This document shows, piece after piece, positions 15,712-25,611 of a stretch of DNA of 64,000 nucleotides. Numbering within the stretch: the stretch's first letter is position 1; every line of letters starts with the position of its first letter. The notes beneath the pieces were generated by a model, which saw only the letters and a list, made by a program, of their open reading frames with translations, was not told the origin of the DNA and did not search any database. Source of the DNA: DSXH01 sp020724325 (GTDB taxonomy: Bacteria; Bacteroidota; Ignavibacteria; Ignavibacteriales; Melioribacteraceae); contig JBFLYW010000011.1 of NCBI GenBank assembly GCA_040756515.1, positions 34,983 to 98,982 on the forward strand. The letters run 5' to 3'. The translations under genes were made by a program, and so were the position numbers.

Positions 15712-17736
15712 ATGAAAAAACTTTTTCTAGCAGTAATATTTTTTATTTCACTGCTAAATTTATTTTCTCAACAGGAAAAAATTCAAAGAAAAGAATCTAG
15801 TCAATTTGGTAACGACACAATTAAAACCGGATTGATTTCTTTATCAGAAAAAAATATTAACGCTGATACAGCAAAAACCAAACAGCAAGAAAAATTACTT
15901 CCCCTAAAACATAATAACCTTTTAACGAGTTACGAAAATGTTTTAAGAGGAACCGACTTCCATAAATTGGATATGCGCTATACTGGCGATTACTTTGCAT
16001 ATATTCCGTTTGGATTTGTGAGAGATTTTGGATCCATAGGTCAACCTAACGAAATTGTTTTATTCGGAAATGGCTTTGGAAATTCGTCCTACTTAATGAA
16101 CGGCATTAGCATTAATAACCGTCTTGCTAACTCTCTGGATCTTAATCTCTTCCAATCCGAAAGCATTGATTCAATTGAAACTATTCCATTGCCGCAAGGT
16201 TTTTTGTTCAACGAAATGAATAATCCTGTTACAATAAATTTTTTTTCAAGGGATTTTGTTACTTCAAAACCATATACGCGTATTAGATTTTATCAAGCGC
16301 CTAACGAAGAAGGTTTTTTCGACGGTATATTCAGTTCTAATATAAGCCGAAGATTAAGCTTATTTACAGAATTAACTCATCAAAGCACTGACCCGCGATT
16401 CAAAAACTCTGATTATGGAATGTGGGCTGGAAGCATACGGCTGCGGTACCTCCTCAACAAAGTTTTTAACGTAATTTGTAGTTACAGCTATTTTCAGAGT
16501 AATGTTCAATTAAATGGAGGCGTTGATGTAGATAGTATTAAACTAACTAGTCCGTCTGTCCAGGTAGATGAAATATTGTTCAGCACAATTCGAGCACCGG
16601 TAAATTATCTTGATAGATATCAAAAAGTTTCGAGCAATAACCTAAATATCAAATTACTGGCAAGCTTAATAGACAATACGCCCACCGACTTATCATTTTA
16701 TTATCAATCATCACTAACTGAATTCAGGCAAAACGAGTATACAGATTCTGTGGTATCAAAACGGTATTGGGATTGGTCTAAGCGTGTTGAAAAAATACTT
16801 CGCGATAACAAGTTTAGTACATACGGCGCTAAACTCTCTCAAAAATTTGAAACCGGCTTATTAAATATATACTCTGAAGCGCTTTATGAAAACACTTTAT
16901 TAAATACACCGTTGATAAAGAGGAGTGATAGAATTGATATTTTTTCTGCATTAGTAAAAGCAAGCTTTCAACTGAAAAGTGAACTACAAAAGTTTCTTCC
17001 ATCCGTCTTTGGCAAATTTTTGAGTTACAATGGTAATAGTTATTTAGGTGCCGGGGCAGACTTATCCTGGTTTATTGATGAAAACTTTTTAATCTACCTG
17101 GGTTTTTCTAAATATCAAAAACCATCCAATCACTTAATAATTTCCTCTGAAAAAAAAGATGAATTGGATTACAGAATTATAGAAACAAAACTAAATTATA
17201 AAAATTCGTCGCTGAATATTTCAACAGGTTATTTTCTACAAGAACTTACAAGTAATGTCCGCCATTACAAGACACTGCAAGGAATAAATTTAAAATTCGA
17301 TTGGCATCCTTGGAAATTATTACTAAGCACAAATACAAGTTATTATTTTATACAAAAAGAGAAAGATAATTTTCCATTACCCGATTTCACTTCAACCGGA
17401 GGGTTATATTATGTTGACACATTATTTAATTCCAACCTAAACCTGAAAACGGGTATAAACTACCGGCTTACTGGAAACCGCGGTTATCAGTTTGTCAATT
17501 TTGAAACGTTCGAAATAACAAGATGGATCAGTTTCGGAGGAGGTATCATCCTTCCCTCTGTTGATGTTAAGCCCTCAGTACAATTCGATTTCTTTTTAGC
17601 AGGAAAAATTCAGAATGCTGCCACTGTCTATTTTGTTTTTGAAAACTTACTAAATGAGAAATATTACATTGTTCCATACTATCCTAAACAGGAAAGAGGA
17701 GTTCGATTGGGAGTTTCCTGGGAATTTGTTGACTAG
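15712..17736 (+). CDS. Outer-membrane TonB-receptor-like beta-barrel protein
   Basis: The 674-residue protein has a signal peptide (1-19), a divergent plug-like segment (about 80-180, NEIVLFGNGFGNSSYLMNGI and IDSIETIPLPQGF) and a barrel of alternating aromatic strands ending VRLGVSWEFVD. It lacks the N-terminal carboxypeptidase-like domain of the receptor at 238. It precedes the secreted alpha-amylase by 42 bases and is probably co-transcribed, so it may bind or import maltodextrins. Without a SusD partner that is speculative. Confidence 0.75.
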   Translation: MKKLFLAVIFFISLLNLFSQQEKIQRKESSQFGNDTIKTGLISLSEKNINADTAKTKQQEKLLPLKHNNLLTSYENVLRGTDFHKLDMRYTGDYFAYIPFGFVRDFGSIGQPNEIVLFGNGFGNSSYLMNGISINNRLANSLDLNLFQSESIDSIETIPLPQGFLFNEMNNPVTINFFSRDFVTSKPYTRIRFYQAPNEEGFFDGIFSSNISRRLSLFTELTHQSTDPRFKNSDYGMWAGSIRLRYLLNKVFNVICSYSYFQSNVQLNGGVDVDSIKLTSPSVQVDEILFSTIRAPVNYLDRYQKVSSNNLNIKLLASLIDNTPTDLSFYYQSSLTEFRQNEYTDSVVSKRYWDWSKRVEKILRDNKFSTYGAKLSQKFETGLLNIYSEALYENTLLNTPLIKRSDRIDIFSALVKASFQLKSELQKFLPSVFGKFLSYNGNSYLGAGADLSWFIDENFLIYLGFSKYQKPSNHLIISSEKKDELDYRIIETKLNYKNSSLNISTGYFLQELTSNVRHYKTLQGINLKFDWHPWKLLLSTNTSYYFIQKEKDNFPLPDFTSTGGLYYVDTLFNSNLNLKTGINYRLTGNRGYQFVNFETFEITRWISFGGGIILPSVDVKPSVQFDFFLAGKIQNAATVYFVFENLLNEKYYIVPYYPKQERGVRLGVSWEFVD

Positions 17737-17778
17737 ATACTTTTCCAATCTAAAAATTTATATCAAGGTATATCAACC

Positions 17779-20670
17779 ATGAGTAGAAACAAGATTCTCT
17801 ACAAATTAATTTTAATAATATTATCTGCTGCTATTACATCCGCTCAAACATTGGTAACAACTGATCCGCAATTTTCTTCGCAGACAGATATTATTACTAT
17901 TACTTTTGATGTTTCTAAAGCAACTCACCAAAACAAAATTGCTGGATATACCGGGGATGTATATGTTCATACAGGAGTAACAATTAAAACCGGGCATGGA
18001 ACTGTAACAAGATGGCAAAACGTAATAGGAGTATGGGGAAATAATTCCGTGCAGCCAAAACTTACAAGAAAAAATACCGATGTTTATGAAATAACAATTG
18101 ATAACCCCAGAACTTTTTATTCCGTATCAGATCCATCACATAATATTACCGAGTTATGTTTCGTATTAAGGAGTGCTGATGGTTCAAAACAAACAGAAGA
18201 TATATTCGTAGCATTATATGAAGGCGGAATAACCGTTGTGATAAACACGCCAACTGTATCGGTCGGATTTGGCGACCCGATGCGATCGCCAGTCTTTGCA
18301 AAGCCGGGGGGAACGATAAATATTTCTGCCTCCGCCGCTGCTATAGGAACTACAACTTCTTCTATGAAATTGATTATTAACGGTTTAGAAAAAGCTGTGA
18401 CTTCACAGGAAAATATTCAGTTTCAATTTGTTGCAGATCAGTACCCAACCGGAAGGAATGATGTTAAAGTAACAGCTGCTGATGTAGTTGGAAGAAAAGA
18501 TTCAATAGAGTTTGTGATATTCAAAAATCCTGCTATAAGTTCGGCTGTTCTTCCACAAGGCAGTAGGCATGGAATTAATTATGACGGCAGCAATGTTACA
18601 CTCGCACTCTTTGCTCCTAATAAAGAGTTTGTTTATCTAATAGGAGACTTCAACGACTGGAAAGTAGATGCAAATTATTTAATGAAAAGATACGTAGCGA
18701 AACCCGATAGCGTTATATGGTGGATTACTCTTTCTAATCTTACTACGCAACAGGAATATGCTTATCAATTTTTGATTGATGGCACCTTAAGAATTTACGA
18801 TCCTTACACAGATAAAATTCTTGATCCTTCTAACGATGCTGAGATAATTAATTCTGGAGTTTACCCTAACTTAAAAACTTATCCATCACAAAAAACAAGT
18901 GGAATAGTTTCTGTTCTTCAAACCGGACAAACTCCTTACAACTGGAAAGTCATAAATTTTCAGAGACCTCCAAAAGAAAAATTAATTGTATATGAATTAC
19001 TTCTGCGCGACTTTGTAAAATCGCATTCCTACAAGACGCTTACAGATACATTAAGCTACTTTAAAAAACTTGGAATCAATGCAATAGAACTGATGCCGGT
19101 TTCAGAATTTGAAGGGAACGATAGCTGGGGCTATAACCCTATGACGTACTTTGCACCTGATAAATATTACGGTACAAAGAATGAATTAAAAAGATTTATT
19201 GATGCGTGTCATGAAAACGGAATTGCTGTAATTCTGGATATTGTTCTTAATCATGCATACAATTCCAACTCGATGGCTCAGATGTACTGGGAAAATGGAC
19301 GCCCGGCTTATAACAATCCTTGGTTCAATGTTCAATCTAATTTTCAAAACCCCGATGCGCAGTGGGGCAACGACTTTAACCACGAAAGTTTACACACACA
19401 ATATTTTGTTGATAGAGTTCTTGAATACTGGTTAACTGAATATAAGTTCGATGGATTCAGGTTCGACTTTACAAAAGGTTTTAGCAATAGATTGAAAACA
19501 ATGTCTGATCCTTGGGGAAGCGATTACGATGTGGATAGAATAAGGTTACTGAAACGAATTGTAGATAAAGTCTGGACGTACGATCCTACTGCAATTATGA
19601 TATTCGAACATCTGGCTGTGAATCAGGAGGATAGCGAACTTGCTCATTATGGCAACGGAATACTGATGTGGGGAAACATGAATTACAATTACAGCGAAGC
19701 ATCAATGGGATGGCTTGGCAATTCCAATTTCAGCAACATTTCTTATAAAGCCCGTGGCTGGACAAAACCTCATCTAATCGGTTATATGGAAAGCCATGAC
19801 GAAGAACGATTGATGTATAAGAATTTACAATTTGCAAACTCATCCGGTAATTACAACATAAAAAATCTTCAGACTGCGTTGAACAGAATTAAGCTGGCTG
19901 CAACATTTTTTCTTACAATCCCGGGACCAAAGATGATCTGGCAATTCGGTGAACTCGGTTACGATATTTCTATTAATCACAACGGAAGATTAGGAAGAAA
20001 ACCGGTTCCATGGATTGATGAATTGAATTACTATACCAACAGCGACAGAAAAAGTTTATTCAACACGTTTGCAGCTTTAATCCGGTTAAAAAAACATTAT
20101 AACGTTTTTTCCACAGATAATTTTGTAATGGATTTATCAGGAGCTCAAAAAAGAATTAACCTTAGCCATTCATCAATGAACGCAGCTATAATCGGCAATT
20201 TTGATGTTAATGCCGGAAGCATAGCGCCGGCATTTCAATCCACAGGATGGTGGCACGAATTCTTTACGGGTGATAGTCTAAACGTGACAAATGTAAATGC
20301 ACTTATTGATCTTCAGCCCGGAGAGTACCGCCTTTACACTTCAAAAAAATTAATCCCCTTTAATATAATTACTGATGTTAAAGAAGAACCTTATCTTAAA
20401 ACAGATTTTGTTTTGTACCAGAATTATCCAAATCCATTTAATTCGAGTACGGCTATAAGTTATCAGTTATCAACCAACAGTTATGTACAGTTAAAAATCT
20501 ATGATATTCTTGGAAGAGAAACGGCAACTCTTTTTGAGGAATTTAAACCAGCTGGTAATTATAATTATACCTTTTCCATTATGAATTATACATTACCTTC
20601 CGGTATTTATTTCTACAGATTATCAGTTAATGGTTCCGCACAAACCAAGAAAATGGTATATCTTAAATAA
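17779..20670 (+). CDS. Secreted GH13 alpha-amylase-like enzyme with T9SS sorting domain
   Basis: The 963-residue protein has a signal peptide (1-22), an N-terminal beta-sandwich typical of FCB amylases (about 23-150), an Ig-like segment, an E-set/CBM48-type module (LALFAPNKEFVYLIGDFNDW), a GH13 barrel and a C-terminal sorting domain (LYQNYPNPFNSSTAISYQL). Catalytic residues are visible: nucleophile Asp563 in GFRFDF, acid/base Glu610 in MIFEHLA and Asp674 in MESHDEER. It should cut alpha-1,4-glucans outside the cell. Branching-enzyme-like or pullulanase activity is possible because of the CBM48-like module. Confidence 0.92.
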   Translation: MSRNKILYKLILIILSAAITSAQTLVTTDPQFSSQTDIITITFDVSKATHQNKIAGYTGDVYVHTGVTIKTGHGTVTRWQNVIGVWGNNSVQPKLTRKNTDVYEITIDNPRTFYSVSDPSHNITELCFVLRSADGSKQTEDIFVALYEGGITVVINTPTVSVGFGDPMRSPVFAKPGGTINISASAAAIGTTTSSMKLIINGLEKAVTSQENIQFQFVADQYPTGRNDVKVTAADVVGRKDSIEFVIFKNPAISSAVLPQGSRHGINYDGSNVTLALFAPNKEFVYLIGDFNDWKVDANYLMKRYVAKPDSVIWWITLSNLTTQQEYAYQFLIDGTLRIYDPYTDKILDPSNDAEIINSGVYPNLKTYPSQKTSGIVSVLQTGQTPYNWKVINFQRPPKEKLIVYELLLRDFVKSHSYKTLTDTLSYFKKLGINAIELMPVSEFEGNDSWGYNPMTYFAPDKYYGTKNELKRFIDACHENGIAVILDIVLNHAYNSNSMAQMYWENGRPAYNNPWFNVQSNFQNPDAQWGNDFNHESLHTQYFVDRVLEYWLTEYKFDGFRFDFTKGFSNRLKTMSDPWGSDYDVDRIRLLKRIVDKVWTYDPTAIMIFEHLAVNQEDSELAHYGNGILMWGNMNYNYSEASMGWLGNSNFSNISYKARGWTKPHLIGYMESHDEERLMYKNLQFANSSGNYNIKNLQTALNRIKLAATFFLTIPGPKMIWQFGELGYDISINHNGRLGRKPVPWIDELNYYTNSDRKSLFNTFAALIRLKKHYNVFSTDNFVMDLSGAQKRINLSHSSMNAAIIGNFDVNAGSIAPAFQSTGWWHEFFTGDSLNVTNVNALIDLQPGEYRLYTSKKLIPFNIITDVKEEPYLKTDFVLYQNYPNPFNSSTAISYQLSTNSYVQLKIYDILGRETATLFEEFKPAGNYNYTFSIMNYTLPSGIYFYRLSVNGSAQTKKMVYLK

Positions 20671-20749
20671 CTCCACAGCCGTAATAGTTAATAACGAAAA
20701 TCTTCTGCTTAGTTGACAGACAAAAAACAAATGTACAGCAGCTTTTTTG

Positions 20750-22093
20750 TTATTCAAAATTTTCCGTTTCGTTGTCATAAATATGTTCATGGAAAATTTC
20801 TTCGAGTTCACTTTCAAAGAAAAATTTCTCTTCACCGAAAGCTGGTTTTAGTTCATCAAGCCATGTAGCTTTTTCATTATACCCGGCAAAGAATGGTCTG
20901 GCAATCCAATCTGGATTTCTTCCCTGTAGAAATCTCATAACAATAACATCAACATCTTGTACCTTACTGACACCAAGAACTTGAATTTTACCGGGAGTAG
21001 AACTCATACTTGGACCGCGAACTGTTCTACAAACACCGCTTACTCTTTGGTAAGCTTGGCGGAATATTTTCCATGCATCAACTAAAGAAACCGCAAAGAA
21101 GTGCTTGGCTCCTGTGTCTCTTGCAATAAACATATAATAAGGAATGCAATTATTATTAACCTGCTTACGCCACATTTCTGCCCAGATTTCGGGTGAATCG
21201 TTTATATGTTTTAGTACCGGCGATTGAGTTCTAATTTGAGCGCCTGTAGCTCTTATTTTTCTTATTGCCTCTTGCGCTGCTGCTGTGGATAATTCAATAG
21301 GGTGATTAAAATGCGCCATTATTGCCAGATTTTTTCCCTTGCTTACAATCCTTTCGAATAATCTAAGCAATTCATCAGAATCGTCATCGGTCAAAAATCT
21401 GTAAGGCCAATAACTGATTGCTTTGGTACCAATTCTAATTGTCTGTATATTATAAAGCGCATCGTCAAGGAGCCGGTCTATGTATGCTGAAAGAATTTTT
21501 GTTTTCATTATCAGCGGATCCCCGCCGGTGAAAAGAACATCCGTTACTTCTCTGTTCTCTATAAGGTAACGGTATAACAGATCAATTTCCTTCATTGCAA
21601 ATTTCACTTCGTTCATTCCAACAAATTGCGGCCATCGGAAACAGAATGTACAATATGCATGGCACGTTTGTCCCTGACTTGGAAAGAAGAGAACGGTTTC
21701 TCTGTATTTATGCTGAACTCCGGGTAACTCGGTTCCATTGATTTTAGGAACATTATATTTTTGTCCGGCGGGATGCGGATTTAATTCCATTCTTATTTTA
21801 TTTGCTTCATCATTTAATATACTCCGAGGAACATTCTTTTTTATCAATTCTTCTATTTGTTCATAATGTGAGTTAAGAAGCATTTCTTTCCTGGGAAACG
21901 TAAGGGTAAATATTGGGTCGAATGGAATATTATCCCAGTCAATCAAATTATCGACAACATAATTGTTTGTCTTAAATGGAAGGACATTACCAACAACTTC
22001 AATTGCAGAATTATCGCTATTGGAAAGTTTCTGCATTTGAGGTATTTCAAAATAATTACGAATTGAATAACTCTTATATAAATTAGCTGCCAT
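20750..22093 (-). CDS. KamA-family radical SAM protein (lysine 2,3-aminomutase-like)
   Basis: The 447-residue protein has the radical SAM cysteine motif CHAYCTFC and the KamA signature FRWPQFVG, then DVLFTGGDPLIMKTK and a C-terminal part containing RFLQGRNPDWIARPFF. Lysine 2,3-aminomutases move an amino group using SAM, PLP and a 4Fe-4S cluster. Members of this longer branch are often of unproven substrate. It stands alone, with a dispersed repeat upstream. Confidence 0.85.
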   Translation of the reverse strand: MAANLYKSYSIRNYFEIPQMQKLSNSDNSAIEVVGNVLPFKTNNYVVDNLIDWDNIPFDPIFTLTFPRKEMLLNSHYEQIEELIKKNVPRSILNDEANKIRMELNPHPAGQKYNVPKINGTELPGVQHKYRETVLFFPSQGQTCHAYCTFCFRWPQFVGMNEVKFAMKEIDLLYRYLIENREVTDVLFTGGDPLIMKTKILSAYIDRLLDDALYNIQTIRIGTKAISYWPYRFLTDDDSDELLRLFERIVSKGKNLAIMAHFNHPIELSTAAAQEAIRKIRATGAQIRTQSPVLKHINDSPEIWAEMWRKQVNNNCIPYYMFIARDTGAKHFFAVSLVDAWKIFRQAYQRVSGVCRTVRGPSMSSTPGKIQVLGVSKVQDVDVIVMRFLQGRNPDWIARPFFAGYNEKATWLDELKPAFGEEKFFFESELEEIFHEHIYDNETENFE

Positions 22094-22116
22094 ACTACCT
22101 CCAGTTTTAATTAAGT

Positions 22117-22496
22117 TAGACTTTAGAGAAATTCAGAAACGTCGCTTCGAATCCCGCAAAACCGGATGAGAAATGTTATTCCGAAGGAGCGAAGCGACTG
22201 AAGAACTACGCATAGATTCTTCGCCTCACTTCGTTCGGCTCAGAATGACAGTACACTTTTTACTCTTTCATTCTGAAGGAATACCGACGCAGTCGGTATT
22301 ACTGAAGAATCAACAACCTTGAAGGTCATGAGGAACTAAATAACAATTCTTGACCTTCAAGGTTTAAGTTCGACTTTCCCGGTCAGTCAACGACAGGATC
22401 GAAATGTTATTTCGATGGAGCGAAGTGACTGAGAAATGTTATTTCGAATCCCGCAAAACGGGATGAGAAATGACAAGTGATATTTTTCAGAAGTCA
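22117..22496 (-). repeat. Modular dispersed intergenic repeat, copy 3 (long form)
   Basis: This 380-base copy starts TAGACTTTAGAGAAATTCAG and ends GATATTTTTCAGAAGTC. It holds two GAATCCCGCAAAA modules, the GCCTCACTTCGTTCGGCTC module, and a block with an ATACCGAC/GTCGGTAT palindrome followed by CCTTGAAGGTC and GACCTTCAAGG arms. That block is also in copy 4, 900 bases away. It fills most of the 595-base gap before the small gene at 22688. Confidence 0.8.
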
Positions 22497-22654
22497 CTAA
22501 GTACTTGTTTAATATGGAGCAAATAAATCTGCAAACAAGAAAAACCAATTATACGAGTTATTTGCTTGCAGAGATGAGCGTTTAAGCAAAGAACTTTTTA
22601 CAAGTTAAAATTTTTGATGAAAATGTCAAGTTTAGTAAAAATTTTTCCGGCGGG

Positions 22655-22685
22655 AAATAAAACCACCTTGTTCCGGTGGTCTTTT
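22655..22685 (-). terminator. Rho-independent terminator of the 54-residue protein gene
   Basis: On the minus strand ACCACC and GGTGGT form a six-base stem with a seven-base loop followed by TTTATTT. It lies immediately after the stop codon at 22688. Confidence 0.75.
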
Positions 22686-22687
22686 AG

Positions 22688-22852
22688 TTACTTAATAGTA
22701 GTTACTTTGCTAACATCGTCCAATTTCACAAATTTTTCCTGAAATTTATACGAGCCATTTGCAGTTTTAACAGTTTTGATAACTTTTACATTTACATGAG
22801 TTGGCCCATGTTTTTTCTTTGCTTTATCTGCAAAGGATTGTTGTTTTGCCAT
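22688..22852 (-). CDS. 54-residue basic protein, possibly related to DUF4295/bL38 ribosomal proteins
   Basis: The frame starts MAKQQSFADKAKKKHG and continues NVKVIKTVKTANGSYKFQEK, ending TTIK, with its own terminator. The opening MAK, the VIKxVK block, the GxYxF strand and the length resemble DUF4295 proteins of Bacteroidetes, described as ribosomal protein bL38. The similarity is from memory and short, so the gene call is more certain than the family. It is not beside other ribosomal genes here. Confidence 0.7.
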   Translation of the reverse strand: MAKQQSFADKAKKKHGPTHVNVKVIKTVKTANGSYKFQEKFVKLDDVSKVTTIK

Positions 22853-23014
22853 TTTCTAAACTCCTAAATTTACGGGGCTAAATGTAAAAAAAATCCGGCT
22901 TAACTAAAAACTTATCAAACTTGTTTAGATTGATGGTCAAATCTAAATCAATTCAGCATAAATTTCAGCAGAAACTGTATCGAACGGTTCTGCTGGATTA
23001 TAATAAAAAATGGA

Positions 23015-23310
23015 AAGCGAAGCGACTTAGAAGAGTCATTTCGAAGGAGCGGAGCGACTGAGAAGTGTTATGTCGAAGGAACGAAGTGACTGAGAAACTA
23101 CGAATAGATTCTTCACCTCACTTCGTTCGGCTCAGAATGACATACACTTTCTACTCTGTCATTCTGAAGGAATACCGACGCAGTCGGTATAACTGAAGAA
23201 TCAACAACCTTGAAGGTCATAAGGAAATAAATGACAACTCTTGACCTTCAAGGTTATTGTTCTACTCGCCTTTTAAATCGGGATCGAAATGACAAACGAT
23301 ATTTTTCAGC
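23015..23310 (-). repeat. Modular dispersed intergenic repeat, copy 4
   Basis: It shares the GCCTCACTTCGTTCGGCTC module and the ATACCGAC/GTCGGTAT plus CCTTGAAGGTC block with copy 3, and ends ACGATATTTTTCAGCGG. The opposite end lacks the TTCTGA-type terminus and may be truncated. It occupies the middle of the gap between the 54-residue gene and the protease gene. Confidence 0.75.
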
Positions 23311-23417
23311 GGTTCAATAACTGAATGAGAAAATTGGAGAAAATATTAAAATACTGATATCATTTATTTCCATTACGGAATAAATAAAATCCAACTCGGT
23401 AAAAAGAGGAACTAAAA

Positions 23418-25490
23418 TTAACCTACTTTAGCCAGAATTAAATCGGCAAGAATTTTTCCTGTTTCTCTTAATTCATAATCACTAATACTAGATGTTTGAG
23501 TTTGGACTTCACTTTTCTCTTTCACTTTAATGCTGCTTAGCTTAGCCCGTTCTTCATCACGTTTCTTTTTGCGGGATTCCGCTAAATCTCTTTCTTCTCT
23601 GCGAACTTTTTCATTCAAAGAAAACTCTTTTTTATCGCGGTTGTAAATAAATTCGTTTATTTCATCCATAACAATTTGGAACTCTGGGTCATTTTTAATA
23701 CGCTCGTCATGTTTTTTCTTTAAGCGGTCAATAAATTTAGAGAGATCTCCAAATTTGGAATAATTAGCCGGTTGAATCTGATCCCACGGTAAAGCAGCGG
23801 GCATAGAGCTTTCACCAAAATCTTCATGTGAATACGGTGATGGATATTCGATATCGGGCTTAACACCACGGTTTTGAGTACTGCCGCCACTTATTCTATA
23901 AAATTTTGCAACTGTTAGTTTTATCTGACCCAGCGTTTTATCTTTAACAGGAATAGTTCTGTTCAGATCAATAAGGTTTTGAACCGTTCCTTTACCAAAA
24001 GTATTTTCGCCTAAAACAATTCCGCGTCCATAATCCTGAATAGCAGCAGAAAAAATTTCGGAAGCCGAAGCGCTAAAACGGTTAATCATTACTGCTAATG
24101 GTCCGTCGTAGGTAATGGATGGGTCCGGATCCTGATTTATTTCAATAATGTTATTTGTACTTTTCACCTGAACAACAGGACCTTGTTTAATTAAAAGTCC
24201 GGTAAGTGTAATTGCTTCTTGGAGTGATCCGCCGCCGTTATTTCTCAAATCAATAATCACGCCGTCAACTTTTTCTTGTTTAAATTTTTCGAGAATTTCT
24301 TTTACATCGCGTGTTGTGCTTTTAAAATTTTGTTTTCCAGTTCTTTGAGCTTCAAAGTCGATATAAAAAGAAGGAATTTTAACAACTCCAATTTTGAAAT
24401 TGGAGCCGTTTTCCTGAATATTAAGAATTTCACTTTTTGCAGCTTGCTCTTCAAGTTTAACTTCATCTCTAATAATTCTGATTTCCTTTGGAGGGGAATT
24501 AAGATTGTCTTTCGCCTTTATAATTTTAAGGCGCACAACAGTTCCTTTCTTTCCTCTTATAAGCTGAATAGCATCATCAAGTCGCCAGCCAATTATATCA
24601 ACAAATTCTCCGTTATCGCCCTGAGCAACACCAACAATTTTATCTTCCTCTTTCAAAAGACCGCTTTTATGAGCCGGACCTCCGGGCACAATGCTTGCAA
24701 CAATTGTATAGTCGTTTTCACTTCGCAAAGTTGCGCCAATTCCTTCTAATGAAAGTTTCATTGCAATATTAAAGTTTGTTGAAGCCGCCGGAGAAAAATA
24801 ATCCGAATGAGGATCATAAGTTCGCGTATAAGAATTCATAAAAAGAGAAAAGACATCTTCGGCTTCGTATTGTAAGATTATCTTGTGAAAATTTTGATAT
24901 CGTTTGGCAAGAATCTCTGCGCTCCCTTTCCAATCTTTTCCTGATATAATAAGATTGAGAGCATCATTCTTAAGTCTTAAACGCCATAATTCATTCAACT
25001 CGTCCTCTGTTTTTGCCCACGGTGAATTTGTTCTATCTGGCACATAATATTCATTAACTGAAAAATCAAATTCTGTTTTTAATATTTTGATTACAAACTG
25101 AATCCGTTCATTTACTCTTTGCTTGAAGATGTTGAATATTTTAAAGGGAATTTCGAGCTTGCCTTCTAACAGAAAATTATCGAACTGGTCGTGGTATTTT
25201 GCAAAAGATTCTACATCAGAAGCTAAAAAGTAGAGTTTGTTATTATCCAGGGTTTTGAAATAATCATCAAAAATAACCGACGAAAGAGAATCGTTAATAG
25301 GCTGTTTACGGTAATGGTAGTTCGAAAAAATTTGTGTGATAACCTGATTTATTCTTTTATAGGATTCATGGGGTAAAATTACTTTTGATGAATCTATTTT
25401 ATGATCTTTTGATAGAACAGCATCGGGGTTTTGAGCATAGAGGTTTCCAGTCCAAATAAAAATCAGACTTAGTGCTATTAAACTCTTCAT
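23418..25490 (-). CDS. prc: Tail-specific (carboxy-terminal processing) protease, S41 family
   Basis: The 690-residue protein has a signal peptide (1-19), an N-terminal helical domain, a PDZ domain (about 240-330, SLEGIGATLRSENDYTIV onward) and an S41 catalytic domain with NRFSASASEIFSAA and GENTFGKGTVQ, holding the Ser/Lys dyad, then a basic C-terminal domain as in E. coli Prc. It degrades or trims periplasmic proteins from the C-terminus. Length and domain order match the Prc rather than the short CtpA type. Confidence 0.92.
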   Translation of the reverse strand: MKSLIALSLIFIWTGNLYAQNPDAVLSKDHKIDSSKVILPHESYKRINQVITQIFSNYHYRKQPINDSLSSVIFDDYFKTLDNNKLYFLASDVESFAKYHDQFDNFLLEGKLEIPFKIFNIFKQRVNERIQFVIKILKTEFDFSVNEYYVPDRTNSPWAKTEDELNELWRLRLKNDALNLIISGKDWKGSAEILAKRYQNFHKIILQYEAEDVFSLFMNSYTRTYDPHSDYFSPAASTNFNIAMKLSLEGIGATLRSENDYTIVASIVPGGPAHKSGLLKEEDKIVGVAQGDNGEFVDIIGWRLDDAIQLIRGKKGTVVRLKIIKAKDNLNSPPKEIRIIRDEVKLEEQAAKSEILNIQENGSNFKIGVVKIPSFYIDFEAQRTGKQNFKSTTRDVKEILEKFKQEKVDGVIIDLRNNGGGSLQEAITLTGLLIKQGPVVQVKSTNNIIEINQDPDPSITYDGPLAVMINRFSASASEIFSAAIQDYGRGIVLGENTFGKGTVQNLIDLNRTIPVKDKTLGQIKLTVAKFYRISGGSTQNRGVKPDIEYPSPYSHEDFGESSMPAALPWDQIQPANYSKFGDLSKFIDRLKKKHDERIKNDPEFQIVMDEINEFIYNRDKKEFSLNEKVRREERDLAESRKKKRDEERAKLSSIKVKEKSEVQTQTSSISDYELRETGKILADLILAKVG

Positions 25491-25611
25491 ATAATTATTC
25501 TTTCATCATTTGATTTATAATACAGTGAAATATTCCGTTTGTTTCAATACTTAACCTGGTCCTAATTTTTTTTTGTGATAATTGACAATACAAAAATAAC
25601 TACACATAACA

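Noticed and set aside
15712..20670. A polysaccharide utilisation locus of the Sus type
   Set aside because: There is a receptor-like barrel and an amylase but no SusD homologue or dedicated regulator in the window.
22117..23310. CRISPR array
   Set aside because: Repeats are unequal in length and spacing, with internal palindromes and no regular spacers; no cas gene is present.
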